DNA from: Clostridiales bacterium
GTDB lineage: Bacteria > Bacillota > Clostridia > Lachnospirales > CAG-274
NCBI GenBank assembly: GCA_021203425.1
Contig: JAJQBF010000293.1
Location: forward strand, 1-15,959
Direction of reading: 5' to 3'
DNA: 15,959 bases
Below the pieces are notes generated by a model. That model did not search any database and was not told where the DNA came from. It worked only from the letters and a program-made list of their open reading frames with translations. Positions 7,493 through 13,449 of this stretch are shown one piece after another (positions within the stretch are counted from its first letter, which is position 1; each line of letters begins with the position of its first letter). A program made the position numbers and the translations under genes.

Positions 7493-8576
7493 TGTTTCTC
7501 ACTCCCTCTGTAATTTTTATAAATCTGTCAAACAAAAACTGTACGTCAAGAGGTCCGGGAGATGCCTCCGGATGGAACTGAACCGTATAAATAGGCTTTG
7601 TTTTATGACGAATGCCCTCTATTGAATTGTCATTTATATTTATAAAGGAAGCCTCTACGTCCTCGGGAAGGTCGCAGACAACGAACTCGTGGTTTTGGCT
7701 TGTTATATAAACTCTGCCTGTCTGGGTGTCCTTTACGGGGTGGTTTCCGCCGTGGTGACCGAATTTAAGCCTCTTTGTCTTACAGCCCAGAGCAAGGGAA
7801 ACAATCTGGTTTCCGAGGCATATTCCCAAAATAGGCAGACCTGTTTCTATGATTTTCTTTACGTTTTCAACAACCGTCGGAATATCCTCCGGGTTTCCGG
7901 GACCGTTTGCCAAAAAGAGCGCATCGGGCTTAACAGCTAAAATTTCTTCTGCTGTGGCGAAAGCCGGAAAGACAGTAAGCTTACAGCCTTTTTTGCTGAG
8001 TTCTCTTAAAATACCCTGTTTAATTCCGCAGTCTAAAACAGCGAAGTGAGTGCCTATGCCGTTTATGACATATTTTTCTTTTATTGTTACCTCTTCAACA
8101 GCGTGTTTGTTTGTATATGTGTTAAACTTCTGTTTAATCTGGCTTTCCGTTAAGTCATTGGCACGGGTTGTTATAATTCCCCTCATTGTACCGTTGTCTC
8201 TTAAAACTCTTGTTAAGGCTCTTGTGTCGATTCCTTCAAGACCCATAACCTTGTTTTGTTTTAAAAAGCCGTCAATATCCATTTCACAGCGCCAGTTGTT
8301 GGGCATATCGCATTTTTCTCTGACAACAAAGCCCCTGAGAAAAGGCTTTCTGCTTTCCATATCTTCAAGATTTATGCCGTAGTTTCCTATAAGGGGGAAG
8401 GTCATAACAACAATCTGCCCAGCGTATGAGGGGTCAGTCAGTGTTTCCTGATAGCCTGTCATATTTGTGGCAAAGACTACCTCCCCTACTGTTTCTTTAA
8501 TATATCCAAAGGCTTTTCCTGTAAAGACCTTTCCGTTTTCAAGTATGAGAGAGGCTTTAACATTCTTTTTCAACAT
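7479..8576 (-). CDS. carA: Carbamoyl-phosphate synthase, small (glutaminase) subunit
   Basis: A 365-residue class I glutamine amidotransferase that hydrolyses glutamine and channels ammonia to CarB. The N-terminal CarA domain (LILENGKVFTGKAFGY...GEVVFATNMTGYQETLTDPSY) is followed by the amidotransferase domain. The nucleophile is C253 in GICLGNQ, with H335 and E337 in VQFHPEASPG, and KFGHHGGNHPV is present. The usual motif is GICLGHQ; here the His two residues before the Leu-Ala segment is Asn (N256). I start at the second ATG (8576): AAGGAG lies 9 nt upstream, whereas the in-frame ATG at 8585 directly abuts that site. The chosen start overlaps the pyrF stop as TGATG, so translation is likely coupled. 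The stop lies inside carB. Confidence 0.96.
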   Translation of the reverse strand: MLKKNVKASLILENGKVFTGKAFGYIKETVGEVVFATNMTGYQETLTDPSYAGQIVVMTFPLIGNYGINLEDMESRKPFLRGFVVREKCDMPNNWRCEMDIDGFLKQNKVMGLEGIDTRALTRVLRDNGTMRGIITTRANDLTESQIKQKFNTYTNKHAVEEVTIKEKYVINGIGTHFAVLDCGIKQGILRELSKKGCKLTVFPAFATAEEILAVKPDALFLANGPGNPEDIPTVVENVKKIIETGLPILGICLGNQIVSLALGCKTKRLKFGHHGGNHPVKDTQTGRVYITSQNHEFVVCDLPEDVEASFININDNSIEGIRHKTKPIYTVQFHPEASPGPLDVQFLFDRFIKITEGVRNNVKG

Positions 8577-9502
8577 CAGATACATCTCCTTAAGTCATTT
8601 TTCATATCTATACAAGCCTGTCTTGCCGCTTTTGCGAAATCTCTTTCGTCGGTGTAACAGGTCTTATAGTCGTCCTTCATATGTGCGGCAATTATTCCTC
8701 TTGAGGAGTTTACAATTGCCCCTATACCGTCTTTAAAGCATACAGTCAAGTCTTCGGCTTTTCCGCCCTGTGCGCCGTAACCGGGAATAAGGAAGAATGT
8801 GTGGGGCATAACTTCACGAAGTCTTGCCGCCTGTTCCTTATGGGTTGCCCCTACTACAGCCCCTACAGATGAATAGCCGTATTTTCCCATAAGATTTTCA
8901 CCCCATTTTTCAATAAGACCGCCTACGTGTTCATAAATGGGCTTTCCGTCACATAAAAGATCCTGAAGTTCTCCGCTGTGGGGGTTTGATGTTTTGGCAA
9001 GAACAAACAGACCTTTTTCATAATTTTCACAGTCTGTCAAAAAGGGAGTTATGCTGTCGGAACCCAAATAGGGGTTAAGGGTTATAAAATCGTGACCGAA
9101 ACCCTCGAAATCTTCACCGTTTATATTAACCTTTCCGATGTGTCCGTCTGAGTAAGCCTCAGCTGTAGAGGCAATATCACTTCTCTTAATATCGCCTATA
9201 ACAATAAGCCCTTTAAGCTTAGCATATTCAACTGTCTTTTTATATGCCTTAAGACCTTCAATGCCGTATCTTTCATACATAGCAATCTGGGGCTTTACAG
9301 CCGGAACGATATCACATACATTATCGATTATTTTCTTGTTAAATTTGAGCATAGATTTGGCCGCCGCCTTGGGGCCGTTTCCGTACTTTGCAAAATATTT
9401 TTCCGTTATATATGACGGAATGTAGGAAAGTCTGGGGTCAAGACCTACAACAGTAGGGTTTCCCGTTTCATTAATTTTCTCAATCAGCCTGTCAATTATC
9501 AT
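8576..9502 (-). CDS. pyrF: Orotidine 5'-phosphate decarboxylase, long-type
   Basis: A 308-residue protein that decarboxylates OMP to UMP, the last step of de novo UMP synthesis. The length and motifs fit the longer PyrF subfamily (about 270-310 residues), not the short 230-240-residue form of Bacillus. Motifs: TVVGLDPRL (17-25), AVKPQIAMYERYGIEGL (68-84) and the catalytic D-x-K-x-x-D in IGDIKRSDIASTAEAY (D104, K106, D109). Further along are LNPYLGSDSITPF, FVLAKTSNPHSGELQ and the phosphate-loop-like PGYGAQGG. I use the ATG at 9502 because AGGAGGG is 8 nt upstream. The longer in-frame version starting at 9547 would run through a palindromic repeat and is unlikely. The gene sits third in the operon, 107 nt after pyrC. 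Confidence 0.95.
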   Translation of the reverse strand: MIIDRLIEKINETGNPTVVGLDPRLSYIPSYITEKYFAKYGNGPKAAAKSMLKFNKKIIDNVCDIVPAVKPQIAMYERYGIEGLKAYKKTVEYAKLKGLIVIGDIKRSDIASTAEAYSDGHIGKVNINGEDFEGFGHDFITLNPYLGSDSITPFLTDCENYEKGLFVLAKTSNPHSGELQDLLCDGKPIYEHVGGLIEKWGENLMGKYGYSSVGAVVGATHKEQAARLREVMPHTFFLIPGYGAQGGKAEDLTVCFKDGIGAIVNSSRGIIAAHMKDDYKTCYTDERDFAKAARQACIDMKNDLRRCI

Positions 9503-9520
9503 AATAAATTCCCTCCTATA

Positions 9521-9600
9521 GGCTCCCCTTTTAAGGGGAGCCGGCACCGTTTACGGTGACTGAGAGGTTCTGAGGCTTGGCACCCCGTCGCTCCGCAGTC
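9521..9600. repeat. Palindromic interspersed repeat between pyrC and pyrF
   Basis: Two adjacent hairpins: GGCTCCCCTT/AAGGGGAGCC (9521-9530 / 9533-9542) and CACCGT/ACGGTG (9545-9556), followed by GACTGAGAGGTTCTGAGGC and a GC-rich tail. The nearby coding DNA is AT-richer. From memory, closely similar CTCTCAGTCACCG...GGGGAGCC elements are scattered in many gut Clostridia genomes, so I read it as a small non-coding mobile-type repeat. The right boundary is approximate. It has no U-run and should not stop transcription. It may act as an RNA processing or stability hairpin within the pyr transcript. Confidence 0.7.
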
Positions 9601-9609
9601 ACAATTTCT

Positions 9610-10902
9610 TTATTTTTTAATTAAAACTCCGTTGTCAACTACAATCTCTCCGCCGACTATTGTGTAAAGAATTTTTCCATTAACGGTTCTTCCGCCGAAG
9701 GGTGTGTTCTTTGCTTTTGAAACCATATCTTCAGGGTCAATTATATATTCTTCATTGGGGTCTGCAATTGTTATGTCAGCGTCAGCCCCATCACTTAATG
9801 TTCCCTTTCCGTTATGGAGAATTTTTCCGGGGTTAAAGCTCATTTTTTCAACAAGCCCGTAAGGTGTTAAATAGTCCCCCTCTACAAGCTCGGTATTCGC
9901 TAATGGGAAAGATGTTTCAAGACCTATAATTCCGTTTAATGCATTCTGGAACTCACAGTTTTTCTCGTCAATATGGTGAGGAGCGTGGTCGGTTGAAATA
10001 ACCTCAATTGTTCCGTCGGAAAGCGCCTGTCTTATAACCTCTCTGTCTTCTTTGGAACGTAAGGGCGGCGCCATTTTGAAGTTTGCGTCATACTCCGTTA
10101 TATCTTCATCGCAAAGTGTAAAATGGTGAGGTGTTGCCTCTGCAGTCACCTTAACTCCCCTTTCCTTTGCCTGTCTTATAAGTGTAACAGAGCCTTTCGT
10201 ACTTATATGGCATAAATGAATTGCCGTTTTGGCGCTGTCGGCAAGTATCATATCCCTTGCCACAATAACCTCTTCGCTGTCGTTTGAAATTCCCGCTAAG
10301 CCCATATAAGCAGCCTGTGCTCCGGCGTTCATCTGTCCATTTCCTGTCAGTGAAGGGTCTTCACAATGGTCGAAAATAGGCAGATTAAACATTTTAGCAT
10401 ATCTCATAGCATTTTTCATAAGGGCGGCATTTAAAACGCTTTTTCCGTCTTCAGAAAGGGCGCAGATTCCTGCGGAGGCCATTCTTCCTATATCGGAAAG
10501 CTCCTCCCCTTTCATACCCTTTGAAATTGCCCCTATGGGCAGAACATTTACTATTCCGGCTCTTTCGGCTTTAAGCTTTACAAATTCAACAACTATGTCG
10601 TTGTCAACAACCGGCTCTGTGTTGGGCATACAGCAGACTGTTGTAAAGCCGCCCATAGCCGCCGCTCTTGAGCCTGTTCTTATTGTTTCCTTTCTTTCAA
10701 AGCCCGGCTCTCTGAAGTGAACGTGAAGGTCAATAAGCCCGGGCATAACCCACTTGCCCTCTGCATCAATCACTCTGTCGGCGCTTTCCTCTATATTTTC
10801 GGCAGCCCTTTCGATTTTTCCGTCTTTGACAAATACGTCCATAATACCGTCTCTGCCATTTGCCGGGTCTATAACTCTGCCGCCTTTAATAAGTAAAGTC
10901 AT
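9610..10902 (-). CDS. pyrC: Dihydroorotase, type I
   Basis: A 430-residue amidohydrolase that interconverts carbamoyl aspartate and dihydroorotate. Zinc-site residues are visible in order: H60 and H62 in DLHVHFREPG, D152 in SEDGKSV, H179 in IFDHCED, H232 in CHISTKGS and D305 in STDHAPHH. VTAEATPHHFTL (252-263) is also typical. The length and the HVHFREPG and APHH signatures fit the class I enzyme of Gram-positive bacteria. The ATG is preceded by AAGGAAGGGG, which overlaps the pyrB stop codon (16-nt gap), so expression is probably coupled to pyrB. It is followed by a palindromic repeat and then pyrF. It could be confused with allantoinase or hydantoinase, but the operon and motifs settle it. 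Confidence 0.97.
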   Translation of the reverse strand: MTLLIKGGRVIDPANGRDGIMDVFVKDGKIERAAENIEESADRVIDAEGKWVMPGLIDLHVHFREPGFERKETIRTGSRAAAMGGFTTVCCMPNTEPVVDNDIVVEFVKLKAERAGIVNVLPIGAISKGMKGEELSDIGRMASAGICALSEDGKSVLNAALMKNAMRYAKMFNLPIFDHCEDPSLTGNGQMNAGAQAAYMGLAGISNDSEEVIVARDMILADSAKTAIHLCHISTKGSVTLIRQAKERGVKVTAEATPHHFTLCDEDITEYDANFKMAPPLRSKEDREVIRQALSDGTIEVISTDHAPHHIDEKNCEFQNALNGIIGLETSFPLANTELVEGDYLTPYGLVEKMSFNPGKILHNGKGTLSDGADADITIADPNEEYIIDPEDMVSKAKNTPFGGRTVNGKILYTIVGGEIVVDNGVLIKK

Positions 10903-10918
10903 ATTCTCTTCCCCTTCC

Positions 10919-11845
10919 TTAAATCAAATTGGGATTTGCTTCGTATAACAGCTTTAGTATTGCCATTCTTACGGCAACTCCATTCTTAACCTGTATATTT
11001 ATTACGGAATTTTTTCCGTCTATAACATCGGTTGAAAACTCAACTCCCCTGTTTACGGGACCGGGGTGCATAACAAGAGCGTCTTTCTTTGCATACTGCA
11101 AAAGACTGCTGTTTATACCGTAAAGGGTTGAATATTCTCTCGTGTTGGGGAAAGGCATATTTTTCTGTCTTTCAAACTGAACCCTTAAGCCCATAACAAC
11201 ATCTGCATCGGCAATTGCTCCCTTTATGTCACTTGTCACCTTAACCCCAAGGGCTTTCATACTGCCCGAAATAAGGGTTGAAGGTCCTGCAAGGGTAACG
11301 TCTGCCCCGAGCCTTACAAGCCCGAAAGCATTACTCCTTGCTACTCTTGAATGGCTTATATCGCCTAAAATAACAACCTTTAAGCCTTTAAAGCCGCCCA
11401 GATAGTCATATATTGTGTACATATCCAAAAGAGCCTGTGTGGGGTGTTCGTTTGTTCCGTCTCCTGCGTTTATAACACAGGCCTTTACGTTTCTTGCCAA
11501 AACAGCCGCCGCCCCTGTCATTTGGTGGCGCATAATCATAAACTTAACACCCATTTTGTCAAGGTTAAGCCCTGTGTCGATAAGGCTTTCTCCCTTGTTG
11601 ACACTGCTGGTTGTTACGCCCAAATCCTGAACTATTCCCCCCAAATATGCTCCGGCAAGCATAAAAGAGGTTTTTGTTCTTGTGGAATTTTCATAAAATA
11701 AGGTTATAATACTCGATTTGTTAAGAGTGTTGTCCCGAAGGTTCGGGTCGTCAATCTTCTTTTTCATCTCTCTGGCAACGGTTAAAATTTCCATAATTGT
11801 TTCGCCGCTTAAATCCCTCAGGCCAAGTAAATCCTTGCCTAACAT
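10919..11845 (-). CDS. pyrB: Aspartate carbamoyltransferase, catalytic chain
   Basis: A 308-residue enzyme that joins carbamoyl phosphate and aspartate, the committed step of pyrimidine synthesis. Carbamoyl-phosphate contacts are visible: STRTKTSF at 54-61, H107, HPTQALLD at 134-141, and the lid Lys in VNKGES (K84). The aspartate side has RVQFERQ (221-227) and HPGPVNRGVE (260-269). The length is that of a lone catalytic chain, and no pyrI regulatory-chain gene is adjacent, so allosteric control of the E. coli type is unlikely. The ATG has AGGGGGT 8 nt upstream. It is the first enzyme gene of the operon, 25 nt after the attenuator U-tract, so its expression depends on readthrough of that terminator. 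Confidence 0.97.
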   Translation of the reverse strand: MLGKDLLGLRDLSGETIMEILTVAREMKKKIDDPNLRDNTLNKSSIITLFYENSTRTKTSFMLAGAYLGGIVQDLGVTTSSVNKGESLIDTGLNLDKMGVKFMIMRHQMTGAAAVLARNVKACVINAGDGTNEHPTQALLDMYTIYDYLGGFKGLKVVILGDISHSRVARSNAFGLVRLGADVTLAGPSTLISGSMKALGVKVTSDIKGAIADADVVMGLRVQFERQKNMPFPNTREYSTLYGINSSLLQYAKKDALVMHPGPVNRGVEFSTDVIDGKNSVINIQVKNGVAVRMAILKLLYEANPNLI

Positions 11846-11869
11846 ATTGCTTTACCCCCTAATCTGCAT

Positions 11870-11912
11870 AAAAAAAGACAATAACACGAACAATGCACCC
11901 GTCTGATTGTCT
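11870..11912 (-). terminator. Attenuator (intrinsic terminator) ahead of pyrB
   Basis: On the minus strand, AGACAAT (11912-11906) pairs with ATTGTCT (11882-11876). The stem extends inward through A-U and ACGGG/UUCGU with two 1x1 mismatches to a 7-nt loop. It is followed directly by a run of seven T (11876-11870). The stem starts 6 nt after the leader-peptide stop codon, so a ribosome that has just reached the stop would cover its 5' arm. This is the expected geometry for translation-coupled attenuation. Confidence 0.85.
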
Positions 11913-11918
11913 GAATTA

Positions 11919-12002
11919 TTAAAAGAATCTTTGAATTAAAAGAAGAAACCAAATGAAATGATTGTATAAGAAAAATTCCGCTCCAATAACTGTTTTTTTC
12001 AT
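11919..12002 (-). CDS. Pyrimidine operon leader peptide, 27 residues
   Basis: A short ORF with a very strong ribosome site (AAAGGAGGAG, 5 nt before the ATG). It encodes a peptide that begins MKKTVIGAEFFLYNHF and ends FLLLIQRFF, then two in-frame stops (TAATAA). It has six or seven Phe and many Leu/Ile codons, so the mRNA is U-rich: 32 of the last 60 coding nucleotides are U, in runs of three to five. It lies between the pyr promoter and the attenuator. In enterobacterial pyrBI and pyrE, low UTP makes RNA polymerase pause in such a U-rich tract, the leading ribosome catches up and blocks the terminator hairpin; high UTP lets the terminator form. The peptide itself is probably unimportant. I see no PyrR-binding-loop sequence in the leader. 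The function is inferred from layout. Confidence 0.8.
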   Translation of the reverse strand: MKKTVIGAEFFLYNHFIWFLLLIQRFF

Positions 12003-12035
12003 ATAAGCTCCTCCTTTGAAATATTTATCAGTACA

Positions 12036-12064
12036 ATAATATCAAATACAACATATTTTGTCAA
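12036..12064 (-). promoter_or_regulatory. pyr operon promoter
   Basis: On the minus strand, a consensus -35 TTGACA (12064-12059), a 17-nt spacer and -10 TATTAT (12041-12036). Transcription should start near 12028-12029, giving about 26 nt before the leader ATG at 12002. I see no clear operator over it, which fits control by attenuation after initiation. Confidence 0.85.
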
Positions 12065-12092
12065 GCAGTAGGATAAATATCTTTTTAAAAAA

Positions 12093-12170
12093 TTGTTACA
12101 GTCAGCCAAAACAACTCGCAAAGCGCCTGCTTTAGCAGTCGTTGCCGTTTCACGGCTGAACTGTTACAAA
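12093..12170. repeat. Imperfect palindromic repeat in the divergent intergenic region
   Basis: Outer arms TGTTACAGTCAGCC (12093-12106) and GGCTGAACTGTTACA (12154-12168) pair with one mismatch and one bulged A. Inside is CTGC-TTTA-GCAG (12128-12139) and further partial pairing (AACAAC / GTTGCCGTT). On the minus strand the structure is followed by AATTTTTT, so it could also end antisense transcripts ahead of the pyr promoter. It resembles the small palindromic repeats found between genes in Clostridia. I am not sure whether it is a repeat family member or a unique structure. Confidence 0.5.
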
Positions 12171-12289
12171 AAATTTACAAAGCATCTGTCGGAACCTGAA
12201 AACCGAAGACTGCCTATGAATCGAACATTCCTTAAGAAAAAAATGCTATAAAATAAAAAAAAGTAATTTAATTTTTTTGTAAAAAAACC
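12171..12289. other. AT-rich intergenic DNA without a recognisable gene
   Basis: This part of the 339-nt gap between the two divergent units holds one weak hairpin, GCA..GTCGG/CCGaaGAC.TGC (about 12182-12213), and A/T-rich runs. The minus-strand reading frame that crosses it (12355-12164) has no ribosome site and overlaps the divergent promoter, so I do not call it a gene. Confidence 0.5.
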
Positions 12290-12313
12290 ACTTGTAATTA
12301 CGTCTGTACAAGT
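12290..12313 (+). promoter_or_regulatory. Probable autoregulatory operator of the GntR/LacI-type regulator
   Basis: Perfect inverted repeat ACTTGTA-N10-TACAAGT. It covers the -35 box and the spacer up to the -10 box of the regulator promoter. The TTGTA/TACAA half-sites resemble those bound by AraR-type GntR regulators (core TTGTACGTACAA in Bacillus), though the halves are further apart here. Occupancy would block RNA polymerase, so autorepression is the likely effect. Confidence 0.65.
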
Positions 12314-12320
12314 ATATAAT
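12292..12320 (+). promoter_or_regulatory. Promoter of the regulator-MATE-GNAT unit
   Basis: -35 TTGTAA (12292-12297), 17-nt spacer and perfect -10 TATAAT (12315-12320). Transcription would start near 12327, leaving a leader of about 15 nt with GAGGTG 6 nt before the ATG at 12342. Confidence 0.8.
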
Positions 12321-12341
12321 GTATTATATGAGGTGATAACT

Positions 12342-13337
12342 ATGAACAGCAACAAATACGATACTATTGCCGCTGAAATTAAAAATAAAATTTATTCGGG
12401 AGAAATAAAACCGGGAGCCAAAATAGAATCGGAAAATGTCCTTTCCGAAACATATAAGGTAAGCCGCCAGACTATAAGAAAGGCTTTGGCTATACTCATA
12501 AACGAAGGGCTTATCGAGTCAAAACACGGTAAGGGAACTTTCTGCCGAATACAAAGTTCAAAAAGTATGAAAACAAAAAATATTGCCGTTGTTATTACAT
12601 ATATAAACGACTATATCTTCCCTCTTATATTAAAGGGAATTTATGATGTTTTAGACGAACAAAAATACAGCATAATTTTAAAAAGTACAAGCAACGGACG
12701 TGACAAAGAAAGAGCCTGCCTTGAGGATATATTGCTTAAAGACATTGATGGTCTTATTATCGAACCCAGTAAAAGTGAAATTGCCTGTAAAAGCAGAGAG
12801 CTTTTGAAAAGGTTCAACAGTATGGGCATACCATATGTATTTATACAGAGCCGCTATAACAATATGGAAGACAAGCCCGTTATAAAAATAAACGATGAAA
12901 AAGGAGCAAGAATTTTAACACGGCATCTTATTGATTTAGGTCACAAAAATATTGCCGGTATTTTTCAGGCGGATATTACCCAAGGGGTCGACAGGCACGG
13001 GGGTTACGCCAAAACACTTCAGGAAAACGGTCTTATATATGACCCTGACAAGGTTATTTGGTTTCATGTTGAAGACAAATTCGGAAAGCTTGAATGGGCT
13101 GTTGAGGCGCTTTTGAAAAGCGACAGAAAGATAGATGCCATTGTTTGTTACAATGATATGATTGCCTATAAGGTTATAGAGGTTTTAAACGGTTTGGGGA
13201 TAAGAGTTCCCGAGGATATTTCAATTACCGGTTATGACGCTCAAGCGGAAGAGGAAATAGGTGCATACAAGCTGACAAGCGTAACCCACCCAAAAGAAAA
13301 ACTGGGGAAAAAGCCGCCGAAATTCTTATGGATATAA
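12342..13337 (+). CDS. GntR/LacI-type (AraR-like) transcriptional regulator, C-terminus frameshifted
   Basis: An N-terminal GntR winged helix-turn-helix (residues 1-70; SETYKVSRQTIRKALAIL then NEGLIESKHGKGTF) is fused to a LacI/periplasmic-binding-type sensor domain (from about residue 79, KNIAVVITYIND...DAIVCYNDMIAYKVIEVLNGLGIRVPEDISITGYDAQ). This is the AraR architecture; such proteins bind sugars or related small molecules and leave DNA. I start at ATG 12342 because GAGGTG is correctly spaced; the in-frame GTG at 12333 lies inside that site. At 13304-13312 (GGGGAAAAA) one base appears to be missing: the frame turns into KKPPKFLWI and stops, while the next frame continues the family ending to 13420. 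About 25 residues are lost, so sensor folding may be affected. It leads the plus-strand unit and probably controls itself and the MATE gene. The ligand is unknown. Confidence 0.85.
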   Translation: MNSNKYDTIAAEIKNKIYSGEIKPGAKIESENVLSETYKVSRQTIRKALAILINEGLIESKHGKGTFCRIQSSKSMKTKNIAVVITYINDYIFPLILKGIYDVLDEQKYSIILKSTSNGRDKERACLEDILLKDIDGLIIEPSKSEIACKSRELLKRFNSMGIPYVFIQSRYNNMEDKPVIKINDEKGARILTRHLIDLGHKNIAGIFQADITQGVDRHGGYAKTLQENGLIYDPDKVIWFHVEDKFGKLEWAVEALLKSDRKIDAIVCYNDMIAYKVIEVLNGLGIRVPEDISITGYDAQAEEEIGAYKLTSVTHPKEKLGKKPPKFLWI

Positions 13338-13420
13338 TTGACGGAAATTTTCCCGAATCAAACGAATTTATTTTTGAGCCGAATTTTGTTGACGGCTTAA
13401 GCTGTAAAAAGAGAAATTAA
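13308..13420 (+). pseudogene. Out-of-frame C-terminal remnant of the AraR-like regulator
   Basis: Read one frame back from the upstream ORF, this stretch gives EKAAEILMDIIDGNFPESN and then EFIFEPNFVDGLSCKKRN before the TAA at 13418-13420. This is the typical end of LacI-type sensor domains (LGEKAAE-LL...DG...EP-LV-G-SC). Joined to the upstream ORF by one extra base it makes a 359-residue protein, the normal size for AraR-like regulators. It has no start codon or ribosome site of its own. Confidence 0.75.
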
Positions 13421-13449
13421 AAACTTCAAGGGAGAAGGAGCGATGGATT

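Noticed and set aside
8577..8585. carA start at the upstream ATG (8585)
   Set aside because: The AAGGAG site directly touches it; spacing is right only for the ATG at 8576.
9503..9547. N-terminal extension of pyrF starting at 9547
   Set aside because: It would translate the palindromic repeat, and the AGGAGGG site clearly serves the ATG at 9502.
11846..12029. PyrR-binding loop in the pyr leader
   Set aside because: I looked for the purine-rich PyrR-type stem-loop (GAGAGG-like core) and found nothing resembling it between the promoter and pyrB.
12210..12245. tRNA-like T-arm sequence (minus-strand GTTCGATTC)
   Set aside because: No matching acceptor, anticodon or D arms around it; too short to support a tRNA or remnant.
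12164..12355. 63-codon minus-strand ORF in the divergent intergenic region
   Set aside because: No ribosome site, A/T-run composition, and it lies across the regulator promoter, operator and start codon.
13300..13340. Programmed -1 frameshift in the regulator
   Set aside because: The slippery run is GAAAAAG, not a good heptamer, and I see no clear downstream stem; a plain indel is simpler.
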